A stretch of 64,000 bases of DNA, taken from Pseudomonas sp. BBP2017. Lineage in GTDB: Bacteria; Pseudomonadota; Gammaproteobacteria; Pseudomonadales; Pseudomonadaceae. The stretch covers positions 104,801 through 168,800 of the forward strand of contig NZ_PVZN01000011.1 in NCBI RefSeq assembly GCF_003024385.1, written 5' to 3'. Below, one piece after another: positions 37,858 through 46,776 of the stretch (within the stretch, counting starts at the first letter, position 1; the number at the start of each line of letters is the position of its first letter). The notes beneath the pieces are model-generated. The model ran no database searches. It worked only from the letters and a program-made list of their open reading frames with translations, and was not told the origin of the DNA. The position numbers were made by a program, and so were the translations under genes.

Positions 37858-39204
37858 TCAGTTGGTTGGTGCTCCCTTGGCGATCCAGGCGCCAATCAGT
37901 TCACGTTCCTGCTGGGTCATCTGGGTGATGTTGCCCAGTGGCATGATCTGCGTGGCCACGGCCTGTGCTTGAATGCGTGCGGCCTGTTGCTGGATCTGCT
38001 GCGGGGTGTCGAGCATTACACCGGCAGGTGCGGCGCTAAACAGTGGGCTGGTCGGCTTGGCCGAATGGCACACGGTGCAACGTTCCTGGATGACGCTGTG
38101 GATCTTGTCGAAACCGGCATCGTCGAGTTTGGCGACGTTGGCGACGTTGGCGACGTTGGCTGCGGGTGCTTCGGCAGCAGGGGCGGCAGCCTGGGCAGGT
38201 GTGGCGGCTTGCTCTGCAGCTTTCTCGGCAGCGGTTTTGCCACCCAGTGCGGTTTCCGGCAACGGCTGATACTCGACCTTGGCGGCAGCTTGCTCAGGCG
38301 CGCTCGGCATCGGCGCAGGGCCCGTGACGTAAGCCAGGCAGATCATCGACAGGGCACCGACCGGCAGGGTCCAGGCGTACTTGTTGCTGTCGTGGCGGGT
38401 GTTGAAGTAGTGACGCACCAACACTGCAGCCACAGCGATACCGGCCAGGATCAGCCAGTTGTACTGGCTGCCGTAGGTGCTCGGGAAGTGGTTGCTGATC
38501 ATGATGAACAGCACCGGCAGGGTGAAGTAGTTGTTGTGACGCGAACGCAGCAGACCTTTGGCCGGCAGGGTCGGATCGGGGGTTTCGTTCTTCTCGATGG
38601 CGGCTACCAGTGCTCGCTGGGCCGGCATGATGATGCGGAACACGTTACCGACCATGATGGTGCCGATGATCGCGCCGGTGTGCAGGTACGCACCACGACC
38701 GCTGAACACCTGGCTGAAACCGTAGCAGGCGGCGATCACCAGGACGAACAGCACCAGGCCGAGCAGGCCAGGGCGCTTGCCCAGCGGCGAGTCGCAGAGG
38801 AAGTCATAGATGAACCAGCCGGCGATCAGCGAGCCGACACCGATAGCGATCCCTTCACCACCGCTCAGGGTGCTGCCAGGGGCCAGCAGGTACAGGGTCG
38901 GGTTCCAGTAGAACACCAGGCACAGCAGGGCGATACCCGACATCCAGGTGAAATAGGCTTCCCATTTGAACCAGTGCAGGTTCTCCGGCATTTTCGGCGG
39001 AGCCAGCTTGTATTTCTCCAGGTGGTAGATCCCGCCACCGTGAATCGCCCAGAGATCGCCGGACAGACCATCGCGCGGGTTGGCCCGGTTGAGGTTGTTT
39101 TCCAGCCAGACAAAGTAGAACGACGCGCCAATCCAGGCGACGCCAGTGATCATGTGAACCCAACGCACGCTCAGGTTCAGCCATTCCAACAGATGTGCTT
39201 CCAC
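37858..39204 (-). CDS. puuD: Urate hydroxylase PuuD (membrane protein with cytochrome c domain)
   Basis: A 448-residue bipartite protein: an N-terminal eight-helix urate oxidase domain (SVRWVHMITGVAWIGASFYF start, HNNYFTLPVLFIMISNHFP) and a C-terminal cytochrome c domain with the heme motif CTVCH. It converts urate to 5-hydroxyisourate, feeding electrons to the respiratory chain. Start is GTG with AGAGG upstream. An Ala/Glu/Val-rich linker with three tandem 9-base NVA repeats (38131-38160) joins the domains. Confidence 0.93.
   Translation of the reverse strand: MEAHLLEWLNLSVRWVHMITGVAWIGASFYFVWLENNLNRANPRDGLSGDLWAIHGGGIYHLEKYKLAPPKMPENLHWFKWEAYFTWMSGIALLCLVFYWNPTLYLLAPGSTLSGGEGIAIGVGSLIAGWFIYDFLCDSPLGKRPGLLGLVLFVLVIAACYGFSQVFSGRGAYLHTGAIIGTIMVGNVFRIIMPAQRALVAAIEKNETPDPTLPAKGLLRSRHNNYFTLPVLFIMISNHFPSTYGSQYNWLILAGIAVAAVLVRHYFNTRHDSNKYAWTLPVGALSMICLAYVTGPAPMPSAPEQAAAKVEYQPLPETALGGKTAAEKAAEQAATPAQAAAPAAEAPAANVANVANVAKLDDAGFDKIHSVIQERCTVCHSAKPTSPLFSAAPAGVMLDTPQQIQQQAARIQAQAVATQIMPLGNITQMTQQERELIGAWIAKGAPTN
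38131..38160. repeat. Tandem 9-bp repeat in the puuD linker
   Basis: GGCGACGTT repeated about three times, encoding NVANVANVA on the gene strand. In-frame unit, so copy-number change would only alter linker length. Confidence 0.85.
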
Positions 39205-39254
39205 AGTCTTTACCTCTACCCTGGCACCCTGTAGCCGGGTGCTCAGGTCTTCTC

Positions 39255-39758
39255 TTATTGGTGGGGGGCGAGGATCAATTGCTCATCCTCATTGAAAAAA
39301 TGCTCATCGCAGTTATTGCCAGTGCCACTGCGATCAACCACCAGGAAGTCATCCCGCTTTTCGATCGTCAGCACCGGGTGGTGCCAGACGCCGCGATGGT
39401 AATTGATGCCCTGCTTTCCATTGCTGATGAAAGCGCGGACAAGACCTGATACAGGTGCATCGCCAACGGGCGCGACCACGATCAGAAAGGGGTTGCCGAG
39501 CAGCGGAATGAAAGCCTGGCTGCCCAGCGGATGGCGCTCCAGCATGCGAACGGTCAGCGGCATGTCCTGCGCGTCGGCGCGGAAGATGCTGATGATCGCG
39601 TTGTCCTCGGGCTGGGCGGTTTGTACCGTTGCCAGCTTGTGGAAGCGCATGGTCGAACCGTTGTTGATCATGAAGTGGTCGCTGCCGTCGGTTTCGATCA
39701 CGTCACCGAAAGGGGCGAAGGCTTCTTTGGTCAAGGGCTCAATCACTAAAGTGCGCAT
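39255..39758 (-). CDS. allA: Ureidoglycolate lyase AllA
   Basis: This 167-residue cupin-like enzyme splits ureidoglycolate into glyoxylate and urea. The sequence RTLVIEPLTKEAFAPFGDVI, HPLGSQAFIPL, FISNGKQGINYHRGVWHHP is diagnostic. It lies downstream of uraD with only 48 bases between, a position where related Pseudomonas clusters carry allantoicase (recalled, not searched). Confidence 0.93.
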   Translation of the reverse strand: MRTLVIEPLTKEAFAPFGDVIETDGSDHFMINNGSTMRFHKLATVQTAQPEDNAIISIFRADAQDMPLTVRMLERHPLGSQAFIPLLGNPFLIVVAPVGDAPVSGLVRAFISNGKQGINYHRGVWHHPVLTIEKRDDFLVVDRSGTGNNCDEHFFNEDEQLILAPHQ

Positions 39759-39806
39759 GCGGATTCTCTTTATTCTGTGTTGTGGAGGGTAAGGCCGGGC
39801 TTACCC

Positions 39807-40322
39807 TTAAAGTTGCAGCAGACGGAACAGGGCAATCAGGTTGATCTGCGCCAGCGCTTCCTTGAATTCGGCCTCGACCGAGTTATGGATGCGCTTCTCG
39901 AACGAGGCGAGGATCTGGTGCCGATTGCTGCCTTTGACCGCCATGATGAACGGAAACTTGAACTTGGCCTTGTAGGCGTCGTTGAGCTCGGTGAAGTGCG
40001 CGAACTCTTCGGCGGTGCACTGGTGAATACCGGCGCCGGCCTGCTCGTTGGTGCTCGACTCGGTCAGCTCACCCTGGATTGCGGCTTTGCCGGCGAGGTC
40101 CGGGTGAGCGTTGATCAAGGCCAGCTGGGCGGCGTGATCGGCGCTCAGCAGAATGTCGCTCATGCGTTGATGTAGGGCTTCGATCTGGTCGATTTCCTGC
40201 AGTTGACCCAGGTCGTAGGCCTTTTCAGCCACCCATGGCGAGTGCTCGTAGATGTCGGCAAAGGCTTCGACGAACGCGCTACGCTCCAGAGACGAAGGCG
40301 TGAGGGTTTTGAAAGCGGTCAT
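39807..40322 (-). CDS. uraD: OHCU decarboxylase UraD
   Basis: The 171-residue enzyme turns 2-oxo-4-hydroxy-4-carboxy-5-ureidoimidazoline into S-allantoin. Family motifs: YEHSPWVAEKAYDLG, INAHPDLAGKAAIQGELTES (with the catalytic histidine in AHPDL), and KFPFIMAVKGSNRHQILA. Its ATG overlaps the puuE stop, so the two are translationally coupled. Confidence 0.95.
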   Translation of the reverse strand: MTAFKTLTPSSLERSAFVEAFADIYEHSPWVAEKAYDLGQLQEIDQIEALHQRMSDILLSADHAAQLALINAHPDLAGKAAIQGELTESSTNEQAGAGIHQCTAEEFAHFTELNDAYKAKFKFPFIMAVKGSNRHQILASFEKRIHNSVEAEFKEALAQINLIALFRLLQL

Positions 40323-41248
40323 TGGGCGTTCTCGGCTTGGTAAGGGTGGGTTGCGTGCCAGTGACGGGCGATGTCCACGCGCCGGGTGAACCAGACCTGA
40401 TCAAAGCTCTTGGCGTATTCAATGAAGCGCTTGAGCGCGGCCAGGCGCGCTGGGCGACCGACCAGGCGGCAGTGCAGCCCGATCGAGAGCATCTTCGGTG
40501 CCTCGGCGCCTTCTTCGTAGAGGACGTCGAAGGCATCCTTGAGGTACTGGAAGAACTGCTCGCCGCAGTTGAAACCCTGCACCTGGGTGAAGCGCATGTC
40601 ATTGGTGTCCAGGGTGTAAGGGATCACCAGATGCGGCTTGCCGGTCGGGTTGTTCGGTTCCCAGTAGGGCAGGTCGTCGTCGTAGGTGTCGCTGTCGTAA
40701 AGGAAGCCGCCTTCCTCCATCACCAGGCGACGGGTGTTGATCCCGGTGCGACCGGTGTACCAGCCCAACGGACGCTCACCGGTCAGTTCGGTGAGGATGC
40801 GGATCGCTTCGAGCATGTGCTCGCGCTCCTGGGCCTCATCCATGTTCTGGTAGTCGATCCAGCGGTAGCCGTGGCTGCAGATTTCGTGGCCGGCTTGGAC
40901 CATGGCACGGATCACGTCGGGGTGACGCTGGGCAGCCATGGCGACGGCGAAGATGGTCAGGGGGACGCCGGTGTCTTTGAATAGCTTGAGCAGGCGCCAG
41001 ACGCCGGCGCGGCTGCCGTATTCGTAGAGCGATTCCATGCTCATGTTACGGGCGCCCTGCAGGGGCTGGGCGGCAACCATTTCTGAGAGGAAGGCTTCTG
41101 ATTCCTTGTCCCCGTGAAGAATGTTGCGTTCACCGCCTTCTTCGTAGTTGAGCACGAAAGACAAAGCGATGCGGGCGTTCCCCGGCCAGCGCGGATGGGG
41201 TGGGGTATTGCCGTAACCGATCAGGTCGCGAGGATAATCAGCGCTCAC
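40319..41248 (-). CDS. puuE: Allantoinase PuuE (polysaccharide-deacetylase fold)
   Basis: A 309-residue metal-independent-type allantoinase related to polysaccharide deacetylases, making allantoate from allantoin. Signatures: YPRDLIGYGNTPPHPRWPG, ALSFVLNYEEGGE, ICSHGYRWIDYQ and YDSDTYDDDLPYW. The start is GTG with AAGGAAG upstream. First gene of the run puuE-uraD-allA-puuD-permease-channels, preceded by a TTGTATACAA operator. Confidence 0.95.
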   Translation of the reverse strand: MSADYPRDLIGYGNTPPHPRWPGNARIALSFVLNYEEGGERNILHGDKESEAFLSEMVAAQPLQGARNMSMESLYEYGSRAGVWRLLKLFKDTGVPLTIFAVAMAAQRHPDVIRAMVQAGHEICSHGYRWIDYQNMDEAQEREHMLEAIRILTELTGERPLGWYTGRTGINTRRLVMEEGGFLYDSDTYDDDLPYWEPNNPTGKPHLVIPYTLDTNDMRFTQVQGFNCGEQFFQYLKDAFDVLYEEGAEAPKMLSIGLHCRLVGRPARLAALKRFIEYAKSFDQVWFTRRVDIARHWHATHPYQAENAQ

Positions 41249-41323
41249 TGCAGTCTTCCTTCTTATACGTGTAAACGGAGGGCGTGGCGCCCGGGTAGGG
41301 TATCGGCCACGACGATGAGGTGA

Positions 41324-41333
41324 TTGTATACAA
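41324..41333. promoter_or_regulatory. TTGTATACAA operator at the puuE promoter
   Basis: Perfect palindrome 76 bases upstream of puuE. On the puuE strand it reads GTTGTATACAATCACC, so as at gcl it could overlap a TACAAT -10 box. Confidence 0.65.
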
Positions 41334-41517
41334 CTTTGTTTGCGGTTTGTAAGCCTGTTTTTTCCTATTTCTTACTGTTTTTGCCCTCGGAAACCCTCTG
41401 CAAGAAACCTGCCCAATTGGTCAATTAATTGCGCGCTCATCGGCCAGTAGCGTGGTTTTGCGACTGATGGAGTATTTACAGGCGGTGGCGGACATGCCGG
41501 GGAAGAATACCGAATTA

Positions 41518-41527
41518 TTGTGTACAA
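41518..41527. promoter_or_regulatory. TTGTGTACAA operator at the uraH promoter
   Basis: One-base variant of the palindrome, 107 bases upstream of uraH, in the 385-base puuE/uraH divergent spacer. No gene was recognised in that spacer. Confidence 0.6.
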
Positions 41528-41633
41528 TTTTACAGAAAAATGTCTTAATAATCCGACGGTCGTACGCTGCCGGGTCTTCTGACGGCGCCGTACGGGATTT
41601 TTTGCCCACAGATAGAACAGAGGCGAGCAAGCA

Positions 41634-41987
41634 ATGGGACGTTTGACCACGCATGTACTGGATGCCGCTCACGGCTGCCCTGGCAGCTCGATCAAGGTCG
41701 AGCTGTACCGCGTCGAAGGCCAGCAGCTTGAGCTGCTGCACACCACCCTGACCAACAGCGATGGCCGTTGCGATGCGCCGCTGCTGCAAGGTGACGACTA
41801 CCGCAGTGGTGTCTACCAACTGCAGTTCAATGCGGGTGACTACTACCGCGCCCGTGGCGTGCAGTTGCCTGAGCATGCCTTTCTTGATGTCGTGGTACTG
41901 CGCTTTGGCATTAGCGCCGAGCAGGACCACTACCATGTACCGCTGTTGATCTCGCCGTACAGTTACTCGACCTATCGTGGGAGCTAG
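41634..41987 (+). CDS. uraH: 5-hydroxyisourate hydrolase (transthyretin-like)
   Basis: A 117-residue transthyretin-related enzyme hydrolysing 5-hydroxyisourate to OHCU. The family hallmarks are complete: GRLTTHVLDAAHGCPG, the loop DGRCDAPLL, and the C-terminal signature HYHVPLLISPYSYSTYRGS. No signal peptide is present, so it acts in the cytoplasm. GAGGCGAGC lies before the ATG. Confidence 0.96.
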   Translation: MGRLTTHVLDAAHGCPGSSIKVELYRVEGQQLELLHTTLTNSDGRCDAPLLQGDDYRSGVYQLQFNAGDYYRARGVQLPEHAFLDVVVLRFGISAEQDHYHVPLLISPYSYSTYRGS

Positions 41988-42018
41988 TTGGTCGCTAGAA
42001 GAATCTTCGTAGGTCCTT

Positions 42019-42045
42019 GCCCGCTCACACTGCGGGCTTTTTTTT
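42019..42045 (+). terminator. Rho-independent terminator of uraH
   Basis: GCCCGC-TCACACT-GCGGGC followed by eight Ts, 32 bases past the uraH stop. Confidence 0.9.
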
Positions 42046-42068
42046 ACCTGGGGTTTTGTGCTGTCTTT

Positions 42069-42080
42069 ATCGCGGGGCAA
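42069..42080 (+). repeat. REP remnant
   Basis: ATCGCGGGGCAA, the first half of a REP unit, cut off where the permease terminator begins. Confidence 0.5.
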
Positions 42081-42081
42081 C

Positions 42082-42110
42082 AAAAAAGCCCCACCCGAAG
42101 GTGAGGCTTT
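42082..42110 (-). terminator. Rho-independent terminator of the NCS2 permease gene
   Basis: On the gene strand AAAGCCTCACC-TTCG-GGTGGGGCTTT followed by TTT, 18 bases past the stop. Classic structure. Confidence 0.9.
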
Positions 42111-42128
42111 GCCTGGCTGCAGCGGTGT

Positions 42129-43478
42129 TTACAGGAACACAAACTTGGCAATGAAGATCGCCGTCAGCACCCACAGGCTCGCCGAGATCTCGCTGAACCG
42201 GCCGGTACCCGCCTTGAGCACCACATAGGTGATAAAGCCCAGGGCAATACCATCGGCAACCGAGAAGGTCAGCGGCATCATGATTGCGGTGACGATCGCC
42301 GGGATGCTGTCGGTGGCTTCATCCCAGTTGATGTGTGCCATGCTGCCCATCATCAACATCGCGACATAGATCAACGCCCCCGCCGTGGCGTAGGCAGGAA
42401 TCATCCCGGCCAGTGGCGCGAAGAACATCGCGGCGATAAAGAACAGACCGACCACCACGGCGGTCAGGCCCGTGCGGCCACCTGCGGCAACACCTGCAGC
42501 GCTTTCCACATAGCTGGTTACCGGTGGTACGCCAACCACTGCGCCGAATACGCTCGAAGCACTGTCAGCCTTCAATGCGCGCGAGAGGTTTTCGATGCGC
42601 CCGTCAGCATTCACCAGGTTGGCGCGCTGGGCTACGCCCATCAGGGTACCGGCGGTGTCGAACATGTGTACGAAGAGGAAGGCGAACACCACGGCTATCA
42701 TGCTGACGTTGAACACGCCCGCGACATCCATGGCCATCCAGGTCGGTGCCAGGCTCGGAGGCAGCGAGAACAGGCCGCCGTATTCGACCAGGCCCAGGCC
42801 CCAGCCGGCGAGGGTGACGCTGATGATGCTGATCAGGATCGCGCCGAACACCCGGTGATAGCTGAGTACCGCTATCATCAAAAAGCAGATCGCTGCCAGC
42901 AGCGGGCCAGGCTCATGCAGGGAGCCGAGCTTGATCAGGGTGGCCGGGCTGTCGACGACAATCCCGGCAGTTTTAAGACCGATCAGTCCGAGAAACAATC
43001 CGACGCCGGCACCCATTGCATGACGCAGGCTCACGGGAATGCTGTTGAGCAGCCATTCACGCACCCGCGACAGCGTCAGCAGCATGAACAGCACCCCGGA
43101 GACGAATACTGCGCCCAGCGCCGCCTCCCAGGTGTAGCCCATGGTCCCGACCACGGTATAGGTAAAGAAGGCGTTGAGTCCCATGCCCGGTGCCAGGCCT
43201 ACCGGCCAGTTGGCATACAGGCCCATCAACAGGCAGCCCAGGGCGGCGGCGATACAGGTGGCGACAAAGGCCGCGCCGTGATCGATGCCGGCATCGGCCA
43301 TGATGTTGGGGTTGACGAAGATGATGTAGGCCATGGTGATAAAGGTGGTCAACCCGGCGATCATTTCAGTCTTGACGGTGGTGCCATGTAGCTTGAGTTT
43401 GAAAATCCGCTCCAGCCAGCTCGTTTCGAGCGGTGGGGCAAGATCCAGCGTAGGGGCTTCGGATTTGCGGCTTTCCAC
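42129..43478 (-). CDS. NCS2-family purine permease (AzgA/GhxP type)
   Basis: The 449-residue membrane protein has the AzgA-type motifs ERIFKLKLHGTTVKTEMIAG, GLTTFITMAYIIFVNPNIM, LAPGMGLNAFFTYTVV and SYVESAAGVAAGGRTGLTA. This branch carries adenine, guanine or hypoxanthine. The start is GTG with GAGGAG upstream. It is divergent from a GntR regulator, and its spacer carries both purine-cluster palindromes. Confidence 0.92.
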   Translation of the reverse strand: MESRKSEAPTLDLAPPLETSWLERIFKLKLHGTTVKTEMIAGLTTFITMAYIIFVNPNIMADAGIDHGAAFVATCIAAALGCLLMGLYANWPVGLAPGMGLNAFFTYTVVGTMGYTWEAALGAVFVSGVLFMLLTLSRVREWLLNSIPVSLRHAMGAGVGLFLGLIGLKTAGIVVDSPATLIKLGSLHEPGPLLAAICFLMIAVLSYHRVFGAILISIISVTLAGWGLGLVEYGGLFSLPPSLAPTWMAMDVAGVFNVSMIAVVFAFLFVHMFDTAGTLMGVAQRANLVNADGRIENLSRALKADSASSVFGAVVGVPPVTSYVESAAGVAAGGRTGLTAVVVGLFFIAAMFFAPLAGMIPAYATAGALIYVAMLMMGSMAHINWDEATDSIPAIVTAIMMPLTFSVADGIALGFITYVVLKAGTGRFSEISASLWVLTAIFIAKFVFL

Positions 43479-43582
43479 AGCATGTACTCCTCAAGTCTTT
43501 TCTTGTTTTTCAGAGCCAGTCCTGCGCACGCACTGGGACGCTCTGTGAGGCGGATGGGATGGCAGGCGACCGGACCTTTTGT

Positions 43583-43596
43583 TGACTTCTGAGTCA
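43583..43596. promoter_or_regulatory. TGAC-N6-GTCA palindrome at the permease promoter
   Basis: TTGAC-TTCTGA-GTCAGGAA, sharing 13 of 14 bases with the xdhA site TGACTTCTGGGTCA. Located 105 bases upstream of the permease start and 27 bases from a TTGTATACAA site. Confidence 0.6.
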
Positions 43597-43622
43597 GGAA
43601 GTTGCACGAGTGGATTATGCGT

Positions 43623-43632
43623 TTGTATACAA
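43623..43632. promoter_or_regulatory. TTGTATACAA operator at the permease/GntR spacer
   Basis: Perfect palindrome in the 359-base spacer between the permease and GntR genes; that spacer otherwise contains no recognisable gene. Confidence 0.63.
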
Positions 43633-43720
43633 AGAATGCAAATAATGTTTTCGTTGCTGTGCGCAAATAATTTCGCCGCATCGCTATAAAGGCCATCATC
43701 CCCTGCAGAAATCCCTGCGG

Positions 43721-43730
43721 CTGTGTACAA
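43721..43730. promoter_or_regulatory. CTGTGTACAA operator near the GntR gene
   Basis: Degenerate copy of the palindrome (eight of ten bases), 108 bases before the chosen GntR start. Suggests autoregulation. Confidence 0.5.
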
Positions 43731-43837
43731 TGTGCCCATACCTTAATCGTTTAATTTTCTTACCAAGGCTTGCCTTCGCCCCACTGGCTGGTATTACAGT
43801 CGGGGTCCGACAGGCCGATCCCCGTGCTCGAGTGCCC

Positions 43838-44605
43838 ATGAACGAACAGCTGCAACCTCTCAAGAAACCAGTGCGTACCGGCAAGGCCGGACGCAGCGGA
43901 ACCCAGGACGATATCGTCTATGCGCACATTTTCGAGGCCATTCTCGAACAGCGCCTGGCGCCGGGTACCAAGTTGAGTGAGGAAGCCCTGGGCGAAATTT
44001 TTGGCGTAAGCCGCACCATCATTCGTCGTGCATTGTCGCGCCTGGCCCATGAAAGCGTGGTGCTGTTGCGGCCTAACCGTGGTGCGGTAGTGGCCAGCCC
44101 GACGGTTGAGGAGGCCCGCCAGGTGTTCTTCTCGCGGCGCATGGTTGAGCGCGCCATCACCGAGCTTGCGGTCGAGCACGCCACGGCCGAGCAGCTCAAC
44201 GAGTTGCGTCAGATGGTTCGTGAAGAACGCGACAGTTTCTCACGGGGTGACCGCGGTGCCGGTATTCGCCTGTCTGGCGAGTTCCACCTGAAGCTGGCCG
44301 AAGCCGCAGGTAATGCCCCGCTGATCAGCTTCCAGCGCAGCCTGGTGTCGCAGACTTCGTTGATCATTGCCCAGTACGAAAGCGGCAACCGCTCGCACTG
44401 TTCCTACGATGAACACATGCAACTGATCGATGCCATTGAGGCGCGTGACGTCAATCAGGCGGTCAGCCTGATGATGCACCACATGGATCATATCGACAGC
44501 AAGCTCAACCTCGACGAGGACAGCGCTTCGGATGACCTGCATGCGGTGTTCTCGCACTTGCTGCAGACCAAGAAGCGTGGCAGCTCGGTACCGATCAAGG
44601 GCTGA
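43838..44605 (+). CDS. GntR-family (FCD) regulator, likely of purine catabolism
   Basis: A 255-residue FadR-type GntR regulator: winged helix HIFEAILEQRLAPGTKLSEE, FGVSRTIIRRALSRLAHESV and an all-helical FCD ligand domain (SRRMVERAITELAVEHA, SGEFHLKLAEAAGNAPL). An upstream in-frame extension of 36 codons lacks a ribosome-binding site and homology-like features, so ATG 43838 is used, though it too lacks a good site. It is the best candidate for binding the TTGTATACAA sites here and at gcl, puuE and uraH. Confidence 0.88.
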   Translation: MNEQLQPLKKPVRTGKAGRSGTQDDIVYAHIFEAILEQRLAPGTKLSEEALGEIFGVSRTIIRRALSRLAHESVVLLRPNRGAVVASPTVEEARQVFFSRRMVERAITELAVEHATAEQLNELRQMVREERDSFSRGDRGAGIRLSGEFHLKLAEAAGNAPLISFQRSLVSQTSLIIAQYESGNRSHCSYDEHMQLIDAIEARDVNQAVSLMMHHMDHIDSKLNLDEDSASDDLHAVFSHLLQTKKRGSSVPIKG

Positions 44606-44620
44606 TTCCGCGTCGTTCCT

Positions 44621-44640
44621 ATCGCCGGCTTGCCGGCGAT
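44621..44640 (+). terminator. Terminator after the GntR gene
   Basis: ATCGCCGGC-TT-GCCGGCGAT followed by ACTTTT, 15 bases past the stop. Confidence 0.65.
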
Positions 44641-44766
44641 ACTTTTCAGCCGACTGGCACTTCATCCAGCCTCTGCTAGATTCTCACCTGCTCCCCCCGC
44701 AATCCTTCATCAAGCAGTTGGGCTTGCGCGTACTGCGTAAAACGTCAACGACTTGAGGGCAGGTAT

Positions 44767-45465
44767 ATGTCATCACCTCTGGGTATACGCATGGGTGCCG
44801 AACTGATCGGTACATTTTGGTTGGTGCTGGGTGGTTGTGGGAGTGCGGTGCTGGCGGCGTCACTGCCTGCCGGGATCGGGCTGGTCGGTGTGGCCATGGC
44901 CTTCGGTCTCACCGTACTTACAATGGCGTTCGCCATTGGGCATATCTCGGGATGTCATCTCAACCCGGCTGTATCACTAGGTCTGGTGGTGGGTGGGCGG
45001 TTCCCGGCCAAAGAACTTGTGCCTTATGTCGTCGCCCAAGTGGTCGGTGCGATCATCGCCGCAGGCGTGATCTATTTCATTGCCAGTGGCAAAGCCGGTT
45101 TCGATGTGGCTTCAGGTCTGGCATCGAATGGCTATGCCGAGCATTCGCCCGCCGGGTATTCGCTGGCCGCAGGCTTTGCCAGCGAAGTGGTGATGACCGC
45201 GATGTTCATTCTGATCATCATGGGCGCCACTGACAGCCGTGCCCCTGCAGGCTTTGCGCCGATTGCCATCGGTCTGGCCCTGACCCTGATTCACTTGATC
45301 TCGATTCCAGTAACCAACACCTCGGTCAACCCCGCACGTAGTACCGGGCCGGCGCTGTTCGTCGGCGGCTGGGCGCTGCAGCAGTTGTGGCTATTTTGGG
45401 TGGCGCCGCTGATCGGGGCGGTGATCGGCGGCGGTTTGTACCGGGGGCTGTTCCGCGAACCTTAA
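44767..45465 (+). CDS. aqpZ: Aquaporin Z
   Basis: The 232-residue water channel has six helices and both NPA boxes ([11 protein letters not shown] and [13 protein letters not shown]), with the aromatic/arginine filter residues expected of AqpZ (the arginine after the second NPA is present). It overlaps the converging guaD gene by four bases. Placement among purine genes looks incidental, though aquaporins can also pass small uncharged solutes. Confidence 0.94.
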   Translation: MSSPLGIRMGAELIGTFWLVLGGCGSAVLAASLPAGIGLVGVAMAFGLTVLTMAFAIGHISGCHLNPAVSLGLVVGGRFPAKELVPYVVAQVVGAIIAAGVIYFIASGKAGFDVASGLASNGYAEHSPAGYSLAAGFASEVVMTAMFILIIMGATDSRAPAGFAPIAIGLALTLIHLISIPVTNTSVNPARSTGPALFVGGWALQQLWLFWVAPLIGAVIGGGLYRGLFREP

Positions 45466-46766
45466 CGCTGGTGTACGCAACGCCCGGCGGCGAAGGTCTG
45501 CTTGACAGTACGGTCGTCGCCCAGGGTCATCAGCACGAACAGGGTCTCGTCGATGCTGTTCGACTGCTGGATGCGGTAATCCATCAACGGCGTCGCCTTG
45601 TAGTCGAGCACCACGAAGTCGGCATCGTTGCCAGGCTTCAGGCTGCCGATACGCTCATCCAGGCTCAGCGCCTGAGCACCGCCGAGGGTGGCCAGGTACA
45701 GTGACTTGAACGGGCTCAGGCGCGCGCCCTGCAGTTGCATGATTTTGTAGGCTTCGTTGAGCGTATTGAGTAGCGAGAAGCTGGTGCCCGCACCGACGTC
45801 GGTGCCCAGACCAACCTTGACCTTGAACTTCTCCGCCTGCGGCAGGTTGAACAGACCACTGCCGAGGAACAGGTTGGAGGTTGGGCAGAAGGCTACAGCC
45901 GAACCGGTTTCGGCCAGGCGCTGGCATTCCTCGTCGCACAGGTGCACGCCATGGGCGAACACTGAACGCTCGCCGAGCAGCTTGAAGTGGTCGTAGACGT
46001 CCAGATAGCCCTTGCGCTCAGGGAACAGGTCCTTGACCCAGTCGATCTCCTTGAGGTTCTCGCTCAGGTGAGTGTGCATGTACAGGTCGGGGAACTCGCC
46101 CAGCAGTTGCCCGGCCAGGGTCAGTTGCTCCGGGGTGCTGGTCGGGGCGAAGCGCGGGGTGACTGCGTAGTGCAGGCGGCCCTTGCCGTGCCAGCGCTCG
46201 ATCAGCGCCTTGCTCTCGGTATAGCCGGATTCGGCAGTGTCGGTCAGGTAGTCCGGGGCGTTGCGGTCCATCATCACCTTGCCGGCGATCATGCGCAGGT
46301 CCAGACGTTCGGCTTCTTCAAAGAAGGCATCGACCGACTCCGGGTGCACACTACCAAACACCAGGGCAGTGGTGGTGCCGTTGCGCAGCAGTTCTTCGAT
46401 GAAGATTTTCGCTACCTTGTCTGCGTGCGCCTTGTCGGCAAACTGCTTCTCGCAAGGGAAGGTGTAGGTGTTGAGCCAGTCCAGTAACTGTTCGCCGTAG
46501 GAACCGATCATGCCGGTCTGCGGGAAGTGGATATGGGTGTCGATGAAGCCTGGAGTGATCAGGGCATCCTGATAGTGCTGCACCTCGACGTCCGAGGGCA
46601 GGGTCGGCAGCAGTTCGCTGGCGTGGCCCAGGGCGCTGATCTTGCCGTTGTCGATCAGTAGCAGACCGTCTTCGAAATACTGGTAAGAGGCTTCAATGCC
46701 TACCTCGGCAGGATCGGCGATGCTGTGCAAAATGGCGGCACGGTAGGCTTTGCAGGTTGCGCTCAT
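45462..46766 (-). CDS. guaD: Guanine deaminase
   Basis: A 434-residue amidohydrolase converting guanine to xanthine. Zinc-site motifs are visible: [20 protein letters not shown], the HxxE region [26 protein letters not shown] and [19 protein letters not shown] 46766 is used; the longer frame overlaps the start of xdhC-coupled sequence. It starts 10 bases after xdhC, ending the xdhA-xdhB-xdhC-guaD run. Confidence 0.95.
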   Translation of the reverse strand: MSATCKAYRAAILHSIADPAEVGIEASYQYFEDGLLLIDNGKISALGHASELLPTLPSDVEVQHYQDALITPGFIDTHIHFPQTGMIGSYGEQLLDWLNTYTFPCEKQFADKAHADKVAKIFIEELLRNGTTTALVFGSVHPESVDAFFEEAERLDLRMIAGKVMMDRNAPDYLTDTAESGYTESKALIERWHGKGRLHYAVTPRFAPTSTPEQLTLAGQLLGEFPDLYMHTHLSENLKEIDWVKDLFPERKGYLDVYDHFKLLGERSVFAHGVHLCDEECQRLAETGSAVAFCPTSNLFLGSGLFNLPQAEKFKVKVGLGTDVGAGTSFSLLNTLNEAYKIMQLQGARLSPFKSLYLATLGGAQALSLDERIGSLKPGNDADFVVLDYKATPLMDYRIQQSNSIDETLFVLMTLGDDRTVKQTFAAGRCVHQR

Positions 46767-46776
46767 AGGGCTCTCG

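Noticed and set aside
37324..39234. 636-codon plus-strand frame across the permease and puuD genes
   Set aside because: Spans two genuine genes in antisense; no recognisable domain.
41249..41633. Small gene in the puuE/uraH spacer
   Set aside because: Short frames exist on both strands but none has a ribosome-binding site or protein-like composition; the spacer is better explained as a bidirectional regulatory region with two operators.
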